Of a DNA stretch of 64,000 bases, positions 25,496-33,140 are shown in pieces. Made by a program: the position numbers and the translations under genes. This stretch comes from Anaerotignum lactatifermentans DSM 14214 (GTDB taxonomy: Bacteria; Bacillota; Clostridia; Lachnospirales; Anaerotignaceae). The notes below the pieces were generated by a model. It did not search any database. It was not told the origin of the DNA and saw nothing but the letters and a program-made list of their open reading frames with translations. The stretch's first letter is position 1. Every line of letters begins with the position of its first letter. The stretch lies in the NCBI RefSeq assembly GCF_900142265.1, contig NZ_FRAH01000003.1, positions 1-64,000 on the forward strand. Direction: 5' to 3'.

Positions 25496-25939
25496 GTGAA
25501 ACAACCTTACAATACTACGATTTACAACACGGCGCTTTATATGAGATTAAGCCGGGACGATGAAAACTATGGTGACAGCGTAAGCATTGAAACACAGCGG
25601 ACAATCCTGCAACAGTACGCAAAGGAACAGGGACTTCATGTAGTCGGTGAGTATGTGGACGATGGCTGGTCGGGGACGAACTTTGAACGCCCGGATTTTC
25701 AGCGCATGATGGACGATGTGGAAGCCGGAAAAGTAAACTGCATTGTCACGAAAGACCTTTCCCGTTTCGGGCGGGAACATGTGATGATGGACTACTATCT
25801 GGAATTTCTGTTCCCGGAAAAACGGGTGCGCTACATCGCCGTTGCGGAGAATGAGGACACAGAGAAAGGGCTTTCCGATTTTGTCCCGTTCAAAAACCTG
25901 TTTAAGAACATAAGCTGTTTGGGAAGGGTGTTCTGCTGA
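25496..25939 (+). pseudogene. tnpX: Large serine recombinase (TnpX-like), truncated by element 2
   Basis: GTG start behind GAAGGAGG. Residues 1-136 are a clear resolvase catalytic domain: YMRLSRDDENYGDSVSIETQ with catalytic S19, DGWSGTNFERPDF, and KDLSRFGREHVMMDYYLEF. In intact relatives the sequence continues FVPFKNLFNEWFAKDTSRK. Here the match ends after FKNLF (about 25,903) and the frame runs 11 codons into foreign sequence. The zinc-ribbon and coiled-coil parts are missing, so it should be inactive unless rejoined. The rest is expected at the right end of element 2. Confidence 0.85.
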
Positions 25940-26009
25940 ATCACTCTTTTTCGACAAAACGATGCGGTTCAATCGCAAACCGTTTTCATAGAATGTTGTC
26001 AGGTGTATG

Positions 26010-26032
26010 CCCGGACTGCGGATGCAGCCGGG
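26010..26032 (+). terminator. Terminator at the left end of element 2
   Basis: CCCGGACTGC and GCAGCCGGG arms with a GGAT loop are followed by TCTTTTCTTTTT on the plus strand. It would stop transcription entering from the interrupted recombinase gene. Confidence 0.65.
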
Positions 26033-26048
26033 TCTTTTCTTTTTCCCA

Positions 26049-27689
26049 TTATACCACACCAACAAAGCGGTAAAAGATTTTAATGTCCTGACGGCGCTGA
26101 CCGTCTATAACGGAGCGTTCTCCGATCTCGATGTGGTCAATCAGTTCCTCAACGATTTCCCGGTCAAGCTCCTGCACATTCAGGTAGCGGCGGACGATGC
26201 CTGCCCACTGTCGGATATTTTCAACCTCCTGCCGGGCTTTTCGTTCCTCTGCCAGAAGAACCTCCAGACGCTCTGCCTTTTGGATGCGTTCCTGTTCACT
26301 TTTTTGAATCAGGACAGCAAAGGTGTCGTTGTTGATTATGCCGCTGACCTTATCTTCATAAAGTTTAGCGGTCATGTGTTCCAGCTCTCCGATACGCCGC
26401 CGCAACCGGCTGATTTCCAGTTTGGAATCCTCCTGTCTGGCTGCGCTTTCGGAAAGTATCTGCTGTTTCAGCTTGTCCAGCACGGCATTTTCATCCTGTG
26501 CTACCGCCCGGCTGTGCGCCCTGATTTCATTCAGCACCAGCGTTTTCAGCGAGATTTCATAAATCCGATGCCAGGAACAGGCGCTGCGTCCGGTGGTGGC
26601 AAAGTGGGAGCAGATATAGGAAACATATCGCTTGGATGTCCCATTTTTTCTGCGCTGGGTCTCGCGGGTGGCTGCCAGAGGATGCCCACAATCGGCACAG
26701 ACCAGTTTGCCGGTGAACAGGGCGGGCAGAGGGGCGGCATGATTTGCCACCTGCTGTTTGACTGCCCGGTTCTTTTCCTGAACCGCCTCCCACAGTTCCC
26801 GGTCAACGATTGCTTCGTGGGCATCCTCGTGGCAAATCCATTCCGTTTCCGGCTTCTGTATCATGGTTTTGTCCTTGTAGGAATGGGAGCCGGTGCGGTT
26901 CTGTGTGACTATGCCGAGATAAACAGTATCGTTCAGGATGTTTTTTACCGTGGCATAGGTCCAAAGTTTGGAGTATTTGCAGCTGCCCTTTTTTCCGTAG
27001 TGCAGTTCCCAATGCCAGCGGGGAGAAAGGATGCTTTTCTCGTTCAGTGCCGCCGCAATCTTGCCGTAGGCCATGCCGGAGCAGCGCATCCGGTAGATTT
27101 CCCGCACCACAGCGGCGGCTTCTTCATCCACCACCAGCCGGTGTTTGTCCTCATCGCTCTTGCGGTATCCGTAAGGAGCGTAGGCGGTCAAGTATTGGCC
27201 GCTTTTCTTTTTGGCGTACAGCACCGATTTGATTTTTCCCGACAGGTCTTTCAGATGGTAGTCGTTCATCAAACTGCGGAAGTGCAGCATATCGGTGTTG
27301 TCGCCCTCGCTGTCCAGACAGTCCAGCACAGATACAAACCGGCAGCCCAGGGACGGGAAAATCACATCCGTATAGCGGCCCACCTTCACAAAGTCACGCC
27401 CCAGGCGGGACAGGTCTTTAACCAGAATCAGGTTAATCAGGCCGTGGCGGGCGTCCTCCAGCATTTCCAAAAATCCGGGCCGCTGAAAATTCCCGCCGCT
27501 GTACCCATCGTCCCGATAGGTCTTGACCTCGATCCAGCCGTTGAGCATGACAAATTTGGAGAGAATTTCGTACTGATTTTCTATGCTGGCCGATTCATCG
27601 CCGGGGATATAGTTCTTTGCCTTTGCGGAATTGGAGGCATCGTCCACGCTCAGGCGGCAGTAGATGCCGACCTTATATTGCTTCTTCAA
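26049..27689 (-). CDS. Large serine recombinase, second of a tandem pair
   Basis: A 546-residue site-specific recombinase probably acting in excision and integration of element 2. The catalytic domain shows YKVGIYCRLSVDD with S14, DGYSGGNFQRPGF and KDLSRLGRDFVKVGRY. Next come a recombinase domain, the zinc ribbon CADCGHPLAATR with a later paired cysteine region, and a coiled-coil. The start is TTG at 27689, with AAAGGAGG before it and a 17-base overlap with the preceding recombinase gene. The 591-residue reading from 27824 would run through that gene. It reads toward the left end of the element. Confidence 0.9.
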   Translation of the reverse strand: MKKQYKVGIYCRLSVDDASNSAKAKNYIPGDESASIENQYEILSKFVMLNGWIEVKTYRDDGYSGGNFQRPGFLEMLEDARHGLINLILVKDLSRLGRDFVKVGRYTDVIFPSLGCRFVSVLDCLDSEGDNTDMLHFRSLMNDYHLKDLSGKIKSVLYAKKKSGQYLTAYAPYGYRKSDEDKHRLVVDEEAAAVVREIYRMRCSGMAYGKIAAALNEKSILSPRWHWELHYGKKGSCKYSKLWTYATVKNILNDTVYLGIVTQNRTGSHSYKDKTMIQKPETEWICHEDAHEAIVDRELWEAVQEKNRAVKQQVANHAAPLPALFTGKLVCADCGHPLAATRETQRRKNGTSKRYVSYICSHFATTGRSACSWHRIYEISLKTLVLNEIRAHSRAVAQDENAVLDKLKQQILSESAARQEDSKLEISRLRRRIGELEHMTAKLYEDKVSGIINNDTFAVLIQKSEQERIQKAERLEVLLAEERKARQEVENIRQWAGIVRRYLNVQELDREIVEELIDHIEIGERSVIDGQRRQDIKIFYRFVGVV

Positions 27690-29340
27690 GTGGCTGCCTC
27701 CTTTCCTCCTGTGACAGCGCCGCGTCCACATTGCCCACATAGCGGTAGTAAACACGGAGGTCACAAATCCGCTGTCCGCCCAGTTTTCGAGTTTCTCCAA
27801 CCTCAATGCGGTCCACCAGTTCAAAGAGGATGGATTCGTCCAGCTCCGTAATCTCTGTGTACCGGCGGATAACGGTCAGCCAGCGATTTGCGTCCGTGCG
27901 GTTCTCCAGGTAGCTTTTGACCTTGCGCTCCAGTTCCGGGATGGCTTCGGACTTTTCCGCCCGTTCCGCTTCGTATTTGTGCATTAAGGTCTGAAAAACG
28001 GTCTGCGGAATGGTTCCGGCACATTTATCCTCGTAGAGATTCTGCATCAGCCGTTCCAGTTCGGAAAGCCGCGCCGTATATGTTTTCAGCTCCTGCTCGC
28101 AGGAGGAAAGGCGGCTTTTGGCTTCCTTATCCTTCAGGCGGATAATCTGCTGCACCAGTTGTTCTGGGTCATATTCCGCAAAACGGGCCTTTTCCCGAAT
28201 GTCCTCCAACACCAGCTGGGTCAGCACATTTTCATAGATGGTGTGAATTGTGCAGGCTCCCTTTCCGCTGCGGGAGTAGTTCCCGCAAATAAAGGAGCTG
28301 TACCGCCCCGGTGTCCCGTCCTTATAGGTGAATCGCTCCACCTGATTCCGCATTTTGAAACCGCAGTCCGCACAGTACACAAGGCCGGTGAAGATACTCT
28401 TATAGCCATCAGCGGAAGAAGATTTCCGTACCTTCTTTTTGTCAATGCTGACCACGGTATCCCACAGCTCCTGTGAGATAATCGGTTCATGGGTCCCTTC
28501 CACACGAATCCATTCTTCCTCCGGTTTGCCCACGAGTTTGCGTGACTTATACGACAGCGTTCCGGTCTTTCCCTGGACCATGTTGCCGATATAAACCTCG
28601 CTGCGGACGATGTTTTTCACCGTCTGGTCTGCCCATTTGTGGTTGACCCGGCGCGGATCGCTCTGTCCCTTGCGCTGGTAGTACAATACACCGGGGGACG
28701 GGATGCCTTCCTCGTTCAGCATAACGGCGATGGCGTGAAACCCTGTTCCGGCTGCCCGCATCTCAAAGATACGGCGCACAATCGGGGCGGTGTCCTCATC
28801 AATCACCAGGTGGTGCTTATCCGCCGGGTCCCGCTTGTAGCCGTAGGCAGGGTAGGTTCCCATGAATTTGCCGCTTTCAGCACAGGCTTTTTTGACCGCC
28901 TTGACCTTCTTGCTTGTGTCGCGGCTATAAAATTCGTTAAATAAATTCAAAAAGCACATGACATCGGTGCTGCCATTGGCGCTTTCCGTGTCAATGCCGT
29001 TGTTCAGAGCGATAAACCGACAGCCCAGGGACGGAAACAGGTAGTCTGTGTACTGTCCAAATTCGATGTAGTTACGGCCAAAACGGGACAGGTCTTTGAC
29101 CAGGATCACATTGATCCGCTTGGCCTTGGCGTCCTCAATCAAACGCTTGACCCCAGGACGGTCAAAATTCGTACCTGAATAGCCATCGTCGATATAGGTA
29201 TCAATTTCATTCCAGCCCCGCTGCCGTACATAGTTCTGAAGCAGCAGCTTCTGGTTCTCAATACTGACGGATTCGCCGTCGCGTTCATCGTCGTTACTTA
29301 AACGGCAGTAGATGCCGACGTTGTATGTTTTTGTAGTCAT
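27673..29340 (-). CDS. Large serine recombinase, first of a tandem pair
   Basis: A 555-residue recombinase homologous to its downstream neighbour. It contains YNVGIYCRLSNDDERDGESV with S15, DGYSGTNFDRPGV and KDLSRFGRNYIEFGQY. The recombinase domain and zinc ribbon CADCGFKMRNQ are followed by a long coiled-coil. GGGAGGGAAAATAAAG before the ATG at 29340 decides the start. The two genes overlap, implying fixed stoichiometry. Which one catalyses integration and which excision, or whether they form a hetero-complex, cannot be read from sequence. Confidence 0.92.
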   Translation of the reverse strand: MTTKTYNVGIYCRLSNDDERDGESVSIENQKLLLQNYVRQRGWNEIDTYIDDGYSGTNFDRPGVKRLIEDAKAKRINVILVKDLSRFGRNYIEFGQYTDYLFPSLGCRFIALNNGIDTESANGSTDVMCFLNLFNEFYSRDTSKKVKAVKKACAESGKFMGTYPAYGYKRDPADKHHLVIDEDTAPIVRRIFEMRAAGTGFHAIAVMLNEEGIPSPGVLYYQRKGQSDPRRVNHKWADQTVKNIVRSEVYIGNMVQGKTGTLSYKSRKLVGKPEEEWIRVEGTHEPIISQELWDTVVSIDKKKVRKSSSADGYKSIFTGLVYCADCGFKMRNQVERFTYKDGTPGRYSSFICGNYSRSGKGACTIHTIYENVLTQLVLEDIREKARFAEYDPEQLVQQIIRLKDKEAKSRLSSCEQELKTYTARLSELERLMQNLYEDKCAGTIPQTVFQTLMHKYEAERAEKSEAIPELERKVKSYLENRTDANRWLTVIRRYTEITELDESILFELVDRIEVGETRKLGGQRICDLRVYYRYVGNVDAALSQEERRQPLEEAI

Positions 29341-29478
29341 CTTTATTTTCCCTCCCGACAATTCAGATTCCATACCTCGTGCGGCGTGATGGCTCCACAG
29401 GGAATCTCCCTGTATGAACATCGTAGCGGAGAATCCATCGCCGCGCAAGGATGCGGCAAGGCCGGGAGGATAGTGTAA

Positions 29479-29664
29479 CTATGTAGCCGTGTGTGCGGAG
29501 CAGCCGACAGATGTGGAAACCTCCGACATGGCGCGCCGGACAGCCAGCTGCTCCAAAGTCTTTCCCAGCTCCTTTTCGCCCGAAAAAAAGCTGGTCACAC
29601 GGTAAATGGTTTTCCCAATTTTCACCTCTTTGTAGGAGGTTGTAGGGGGATTCTTCTGATCCAT
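29479..29664 (-). CDS. TnpW-like small protein of element 2
   Basis: A 61-residue protein with the core SYKEVKIGKTIYRVTSFFS, then a predicted helix. It matches the TnpW-type pattern (strand, GKT-Y, S-F) and lies upstream of the recombinases, as TnpW does in element 1. CTGGAGG precedes the ATG. The match is by eye and the function unknown. Confidence 0.65.
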   Translation of the reverse strand: MDQKNPPTTSYKEVKIGKTIYRVTSFFSGEKELGKTLEQLAVRRAMSEVSTSVGCSAHTAT

Positions 29665-29738
29665 ACTGACGCACCTCCAGTCAAAAACTGCTTCTTCATA
29701 AGATATGAGGAAACATTTTGTCTCAATTCATATAAAAA

Positions 29739-29796
29739 AGCAGCCGTACCGATAAAGTTGAGGGGATATGCTAACCAGTCAATCGGTACGGCTGCT
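29739..29796 (-). terminator. Strong terminator ending the structured region
   Basis: AGCAGCCGTACCGAT (29739-29753) and its perfect 15-base reverse complement (29782-29796) enclose a 28-base loop. On the minus strand the hairpin is followed by TTTTTTATATG. It separates the region to the right from the TnpW/recombinase genes. Confidence 0.8.
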
Positions 29797-30070
29797 GTAT
29801 GATAGTTTGGTTATTGCTCGCCACATTTGCCACGCACCCCTGACGATGGGGACACTTCTGGTCTCCGCTGGCGCGGCTGTCATAACTCCGCAGCGTCGTT
29901 TTACTCGTGCGCCGCAGGGTTCCTCCCAAGTCTTTAGGAGGCCGTGAGGAAGTATCTTTAAGCCCCCATGCAGTCACCGCGCCCTGAAGTGCCACCTTCA
30001 GGTTCCAAGCTTACGTTGATCGCTCAGGACAGCCGATTCATCACCTCCTTGGCTTGTCCTTCTTGGCGGC
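29797..30070 (-). ncRNA. Candidate structured RNA or leader region of unknown class
   Basis: The segment is GC-rich with no convincing gene. On the minus strand it carries successive perfect hairpins: CCTGAAG/CTTCAGG (29983-30002), CCTCC/GGAGG (29922-29941) and CCCC/GGGG (29837-29851). The strong terminator at 29739-29796 follows. AAGGAGGTGATGAATCGGC near 30,045 is a ribosome site in front of a five-codon reading frame. I do not recognise it as tmRNA, 6S, RNase P or a group I/II intron. The transcript and its ends are inferred. Confidence 0.4.
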
Positions 30071-30210
30071 GCGCCTGATTCGCTCATACATGGGTTATGT
30101 ACCAGAAATGCCGTCTATTCAGTTGTCAATGTGCCAATGAAGGGGAAGAATTGTCCTTCTAATTACGCTGACAAAAAAGCCGCAAAACGGGCGCGTGTAA
30201 GAAGGACTTA

Positions 30211-30624
30211 TCAAAAAAGTTTAGCAAGGTGTTTCAACCCCCGGCGAATGCTATCTCGGACACGGCTGACATCCACTCCCTCAGCCTTAGCAATTTCAGT
30301 TGGCGTCATGCCCAGGTAGAACCGGGCATAGATCCGCTTGGCCTGCTTGTCCGGCAGCGCCATCACCGCAGCGTAGAGCTGTTCCCGCCGTTGTTTGTCC
30401 TCCAAGATTTCCTCCGGGGTCAGTGGGCGATTTATTACGGTATTTTCAATGCCATTGTCATGGTCCAGAGAATAGTATGCCTTATAGCGATACATCTGGC
30501 GCTCATAGGCAGCGTCAGCTCGTTTGTCTGCCAAAAACACAGCGTGTACTTCATCGGTCACTTCCAAAAAAACGTCTGTTTTATATAGATCGGGATACAG
30601 ATCCCGAAGATTGATTTTCTGCAT
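30211..30624 (-). CDS. Sigma-70-like regulator of a Tn916/Tn1549-type element
   Basis: A 137-residue protein whose C-terminal half (LYAAVMALPDKQAKRIYARF, then MTPTEIAKAEGVDVSRVRDS) is a sigma region 4 helix-turn-helix. The N-terminal half (LRDLYPDLYKTDVFLEVTDE) is typical of small sigma-like proteins of these conjugative elements, which help switch on recombinase or transfer genes. GGAGGTACATA precedes the ATG at 30624. A long leader with hairpins and a leader peptide lies upstream, suggesting controlled expression. Confidence 0.85.
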   Translation of the reverse strand: MQKINLRDLYPDLYKTDVFLEVTDEVHAVFLADKRADAAYERQMYRYKAYYSLDHDNGIENTVINRPLTPEEILEDKQRREQLYAAVMALPDKQAKRIYARFYLGMTPTEIAKAEGVDVSRVRDSIRRGLKHLAKLF

Positions 30625-30842
30625 TATGTACCTCCATTTCGGTTCACAGGTCCAGTTGACGAGCGAGCCGAAATGAGGTGGAGAACGGCAATGGTAAGGT
30701 CCAGGCCGCTTTTCTAAAAAAGCGCAAACAAAAGCGCCAGTCTCCCGCAAAAGGAAATTGGCGCAGCAAAATACACTATGATAATGCCGAAAATACTGCC
30801 ATGATAATGCCGGTGGAGGGGCATGATGTATCCAGGCAAAAC

Positions 30843-30902
30843 TCAGGCTTTTTTTGACAAGATGGGTCTTGTCGTTTTGTGTTGAAACACTTTATAGTGC
30901 AT
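30843..30902 (-). CDS. Putative leader peptide with ribosome site in a hairpin loop
   Basis: A 19-codon frame, MHYKVFQHKTTRPILSKKA. TAGGAGG lies eight bases before the ATG. GGCGGCA (30919-30925 on the opposite strand) and TGCCGCC (30903-30909) flank the ribosome site, placing it in the loop of a 7-bp hairpin. The end of the frame overlaps the GACAAGA/TCTTGTC hairpin. It is a likely regulatory peptide for the downstream sigma-like gene; expression is not proven. Confidence 0.45.
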   Translation of the reverse strand: MHYKVFQHKTTRPILSKKA

Positions 30903-30977
30903 GGCGGCATCCTCCTATTGCCGCCGTGTAAGATTGCAAGGTGTAGGGTCGTCGTTACCCTTTGGGCAAAAAGAAGC

Positions 30978-30999
30978 GGCGGCTCAAATTAGAGCCGCC
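30978..30999 (-). terminator. Terminator between promoter box A and the leader peptide
   Basis: GGCGGCTC and GAGCCGCC arms with a six-base loop are followed on the minus strand by GCTTCTTTTTG. Transcription from box A toward the sigma-like gene would have to read through it. Confidence 0.65.
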
Positions 31000-31095
31000 A
31001 CAAAGTAAAATAGGCGTATGAATACAACTGCTATGCAACGGCTTTTTTTCTTTACCGCCGCATGGCAGTTGATCCAAATACTATTATTTTTTTAT

Positions 31096-31127
31096 TCTAA
31101 AACTGAATTGTTGCAGAATTGTCCTAA
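31096..31127 (-). promoter_or_regulatory. Response-regulator-type promoter box, copy A
   Basis: On the minus strand: TTAGGACAATTCTGCA, then ACAATTCAGTTT and TAGAAT. The 7-base repeat ACAATTC occurs twice with an 11-base period and is followed by a -10-like hexamer at the same distance as in copies B-E. It is the only copy outside the two-component/ABC gene cluster. AATTC-type half-sites continue upstream to about 31,185. Confidence 0.55.
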
Positions 31128-31278
31128 CGCCCACTTCTTTCGACAGAAAAACAGCCCGAATTGCTTCACTTTTGTAGCAATTCAAAATTTATTGCATTTC
31201 AGACCGCAAAATAACCCGTTTGAGCAGGAACATGGTTGCGCCAAAATAGTCAGGTATATGGCACAGAACATTCAAAAA

Positions 31279-31321
31279 AGCCGATAACCACAAGGAAATC
31301 GGACCTTGTGAGTTATCGGCT
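31279..31321 (-). terminator. Terminator of the GntR/ABC-2 operon
   Basis: AGCCGATAAC...CACAAGG pairs with CCTTGTG...GTTATCGGCT, and the minus strand continues CTTTTTTG. The hairpin includes the stop codon of the last gene. Confidence 0.85.
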
Positions 31322-31510
31322 CTGCGGCTGTGCGTCTGGCGCTTTGATAACAGTTATATGAAATTGTTCAATATCAATCAGACACTCGCTTTTGCATTTA
31401 GGACAAAAGAGAGGAAAGTTTTTTAGGATGGTATCCTCCCGAATTTTGTCCCGTGTTTTATTTCCACAAATGGGACAGCGGATGAACTCGGTTTTCTCCA
31501 TATCGGTCAT
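31313..31510 (-). CDS. Cysteine-rich KTR domain protein
   Basis: A 65-residue zinc-ribbon-like protein: FIRCPICGNKTRDKIREDT, then FPLFCPKCKSECLI. CPxC twice with KTR between is the signature of the small 'cysteine-rich KTR' family often found on Firmicute conjugative elements. Its ATG overlaps the stop of the preceding gene (ATGA). Role unknown; it is probably a nucleic-acid-binding or regulatory adaptor. Last gene of the operon. Confidence 0.85.
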   Translation of the reverse strand: MTDMEKTEFIRCPICGNKTRDKIREDTILKNFPLFCPKCKSECLIDIEQFHITVIKAPDAQPQSR

Positions 31511-31629
31511 TTTGCATCCCGATCCTTATCTTTTTGCTTCTTTTCCTCTCGATACTTACGGATCAGCTTGTTGCGGACGGGAATACCGACACCAATCAGA
31601 AGAACTACCGCTAAAATTGTGAAATCCAT
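31507..31629 (-). CDS. Single-helix small membrane protein
   Basis: A 40-residue product: MDFTILAVVLLIGVGIPVRN forms one membrane helix and the rest is a strongly basic and acidic tail (RKYREEKKQKDKDRD). ATGTGAGGTGAGCAAT precedes the ATG. It sits between the ABC permease and the KTR gene with overlaps or short gaps, so is translated with them. Possibly a small transporter accessory subunit, which is inference. Confidence 0.6.
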   Translation of the reverse strand: MDFTILAVVLLIGVGIPVRNKLIRKYREEKKQKDKDRDAK

Positions 31630-31639
31630 ATTGCTCACC

Positions 31640-32287
31640 TCACATTTCTTTGTTTTCCATGATCCGAATGGAGAACCAGATCGACACAGCATACATGACA
31701 ACGACGAGTACAAGCACAAGACCGATCAGCAGCACCGGGGAACTTACAACCGTAGTCACAATGGGATTGTCTGCGGGCATCTTGGGCAGGAAAAACAAGG
31801 TCGCCAAAAATCCGGCCACAGGAATATACATGAACACACGGCCTTTAATGGCTCCATATTTGTAATAGCCCGGAATTTGAAATACGGTATAAAGGGCGAA
31901 CAGGAACAGGCCGCCGATGGCCGCGCTGATCATATCAAATGCTCCAACACGTTCACCCATTGCCCGCAGCACAATCGGCTGTGTGATAAGAGAAACCACC
32001 AGAGCTATCGCGCCCAGCGCAAGAACAAAGAGATACCGGCCTGTCACCATTTCGCTTTTCTTGATGGGTAAAATCCCATACAAACGCTCCATGCTGTTTT
32101 TCTCCGTTACCGAGAAAGTGTAGCCTGTGGTCATGGCGATAAAGCACATGGCAAAGGAAACGCCGGTCAGGATGGAACGGTTAATGGCTGCAAAAGCGAT
32201 AGGAAGAAGCATGGTAAACCCGATCACCTTGATATAGGGCTTTACCAGCGAAAAGTCCAATTTTGTTACTTTTAATGTATTACTCAT
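31640..32287 (-). CDS. ABC-2-type transporter permease
   Basis: A 215-residue membrane protein with about six hydrophobic segments: AFAAINRSILTGVSFAMCFI, then GRYLFVLALGAIALVVSLI. ATYP-like 'MERLYGILPIKKSEMVTGRY' is the cytoplasmic loop common to this permease family (ABC-2, DUF3795-unrelated). The start MSNTLKV overlaps the end of the ATPase gene by eight bases. It forms a transporter with that ATPase; the substrate is unknown. Confidence 0.85.
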   Translation of the reverse strand: MSNTLKVTKLDFSLVKPYIKVIGFTMLLPIAFAAINRSILTGVSFAMCFIAMTTGYTFSVTEKNSMERLYGILPIKKSEMVTGRYLFVLALGAIALVVSLITQPIVLRAMGERVGAFDMISAAIGGLFLFALYTVFQIPGYYKYGAIKGRVFMYIPVAGFLATLFFLPKMPADNPIVTTVVSSPVLLIGLVLVLVVVMYAVSIWFSIRIMENKEM

Positions 32288-33140
32288 AATCGTCACCTTT
32301 CTTGCTCGTGAATACAACGATTTCATCAATGGTCGCCGGTTCAATACTCAAAGAGGAAAAAGCGACCGTATCTTCGGTCTTGACCAGAGCCTCAAAGCCT
32401 GTGGGGAATGTGCGGACACCGACCGCTTTTTCCTTCAGGTCAGCAGACAGTTCTTCTGTTCCTCCTTTGACAATGCGGAACAGATCGACAAATTCATCCT
32501 TGCTGCCGCTGAAAAACAATTCTCCATAGCTGATATAAGTGATATAGTCAGCAGCGCGTTCCAGATCGCCGGTGATATGGGTAGAGAACAGTACACTGTG
32601 TTCTCCATCCTCAATATACTCCGAGAGAATTTGCAGCAGTTCATCTCTGGAAACCGGATCGAGGCCGCTGGTGGGTTCGTCCAGGATCAGCAGCTTTGCG
32701 TCGTAAGAGAACGCACAGGCCAGCATCAACTTCATCTGCATACCCTTTGAGAGTTCTTTCACTTTCTTGGTGGGAGCGATGTGGAACTTCCGCAGCATCT
32801 CGGCAAACCGTTCCGACTTCCAGTTGGGATAGAAAACGGAGATGGATTTCTCTACCTGCGTTACCTGCCAATCATCGCTGAAATAGTTGGTATCAAATAC
32901 AACACCGAGTTCCGCTTTTGCTTTCTGCTCGTCAGCGATATTATCCAGCCCCATGATCTTGATTTCGCCGCCGTTGCGCCCCAGCATATTCAGAATGAGT
33001 TTGATGGTGGTTGTCTTGCCGGAGCCGTTTGGCCCGATCAGCCCCATAATATATCCCTTCGGCAAGGTGAAGCTGATATTGTGAAGCTGGAAACTGTCAA
33101 AGGATTTCGAGAGGTTTTTCACCTCTAAATAGTTAGTCAT
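32280..33140 (-). CDS. ABC transporter ATP-binding protein
   Basis: A 286-residue ATPase: Walker A GLIGPNGSGKTTTIK, signature KELSKGMQMKLMLACAFS (degenerate, no LSGGQ) and Walker B KLLILDEPTSGLDP. The C-terminal 80 residues resemble the regulatory tail of YtrB/EcsA-like ATPases. Walker A and B are intact. It is coupled by an 8-base overlap to the GntR regulator upstream and by 8 bases to the permease downstream. This regulator-ATPase-permease order is that of the Ytr/Bcr-type drug-inducible operons. Confidence 0.92.
   Translation of the reverse strand: MTNYLEVKNLSKSFDSFQLHNISFTLPKGYIMGLIGPNGSGKTTTIKLILNMLGRNGGEIKIMGLDNIADEQKAKAELGVVFDTNYFSDDWQVTQVEKSISVFYPNWKSERFAEMLRKFHIAPTKKVKELSKGMQMKLMLACAFSYDAKLLILDEPTSGLDPVSRDELLQILSEYIEDGEHSVLFSTHITGDLERAADYITYISYGELFFSGSKDEFVDLFRIVKGGTEELSADLKEKAVGVRTFPTGFEALVKTEDTVAFSSLSIEPATIDEIVVFTSKKGDDYE

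Larger units (their letters stand above)
18848..25905. mobile_element. Integrative mobilizable element 1 (Tn4451-like), left part
   Basis: The left border is set by the break in the XRE gene at about 18,848; the right part is interrupted at about 25,905 inside its recombinase gene. The cargo is ant(6), an exported protein, an XRE regulator and a nucleosidase. The mobility functions are a MobV oriT, RepA, a MobV relaxase, TnpW and a TnpX-like large serine recombinase. A motif near the left end (CCCACGCT then ACTTTTGCTC, 18868-18886) recurs, inverted, in front of the recombinase gene (25442-25465), suggesting recombinase-binding sites. Borders are inferred, not proven by target-site comparison. 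Confidence 0.65.
30625..31278 (-). other. Long leader region upstream of the sigma-like gene
   Basis: About 650 bases without a long gene. Reading leftward it holds promoter box A (31096-31127), a terminator (30978-30999), a 19-codon leader peptide (30843-30902), and the perfect hairpin GACAAGA/TCTTGTC (30856-30873). A further GCGCCA/TGGCGC hairpin with T-runs lies near 30,730-30,765. The arrangement looks like a multi-step attenuator. Nothing else was recognised. Confidence 0.45.

Noticed and set aside
26007-27851. A 614-codon plus-strand frame
   Set aside because: Antisense to a serine recombinase with intact catalytic motifs.
29771-29995. A 74-codon minus-strand frame as a protein gene
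   Set aside because: It starts at GTG inside a hairpin, overlaps the 15-bp terminator, and its sequence is dominated by stem-loop repeats; a structured RNA fits better.
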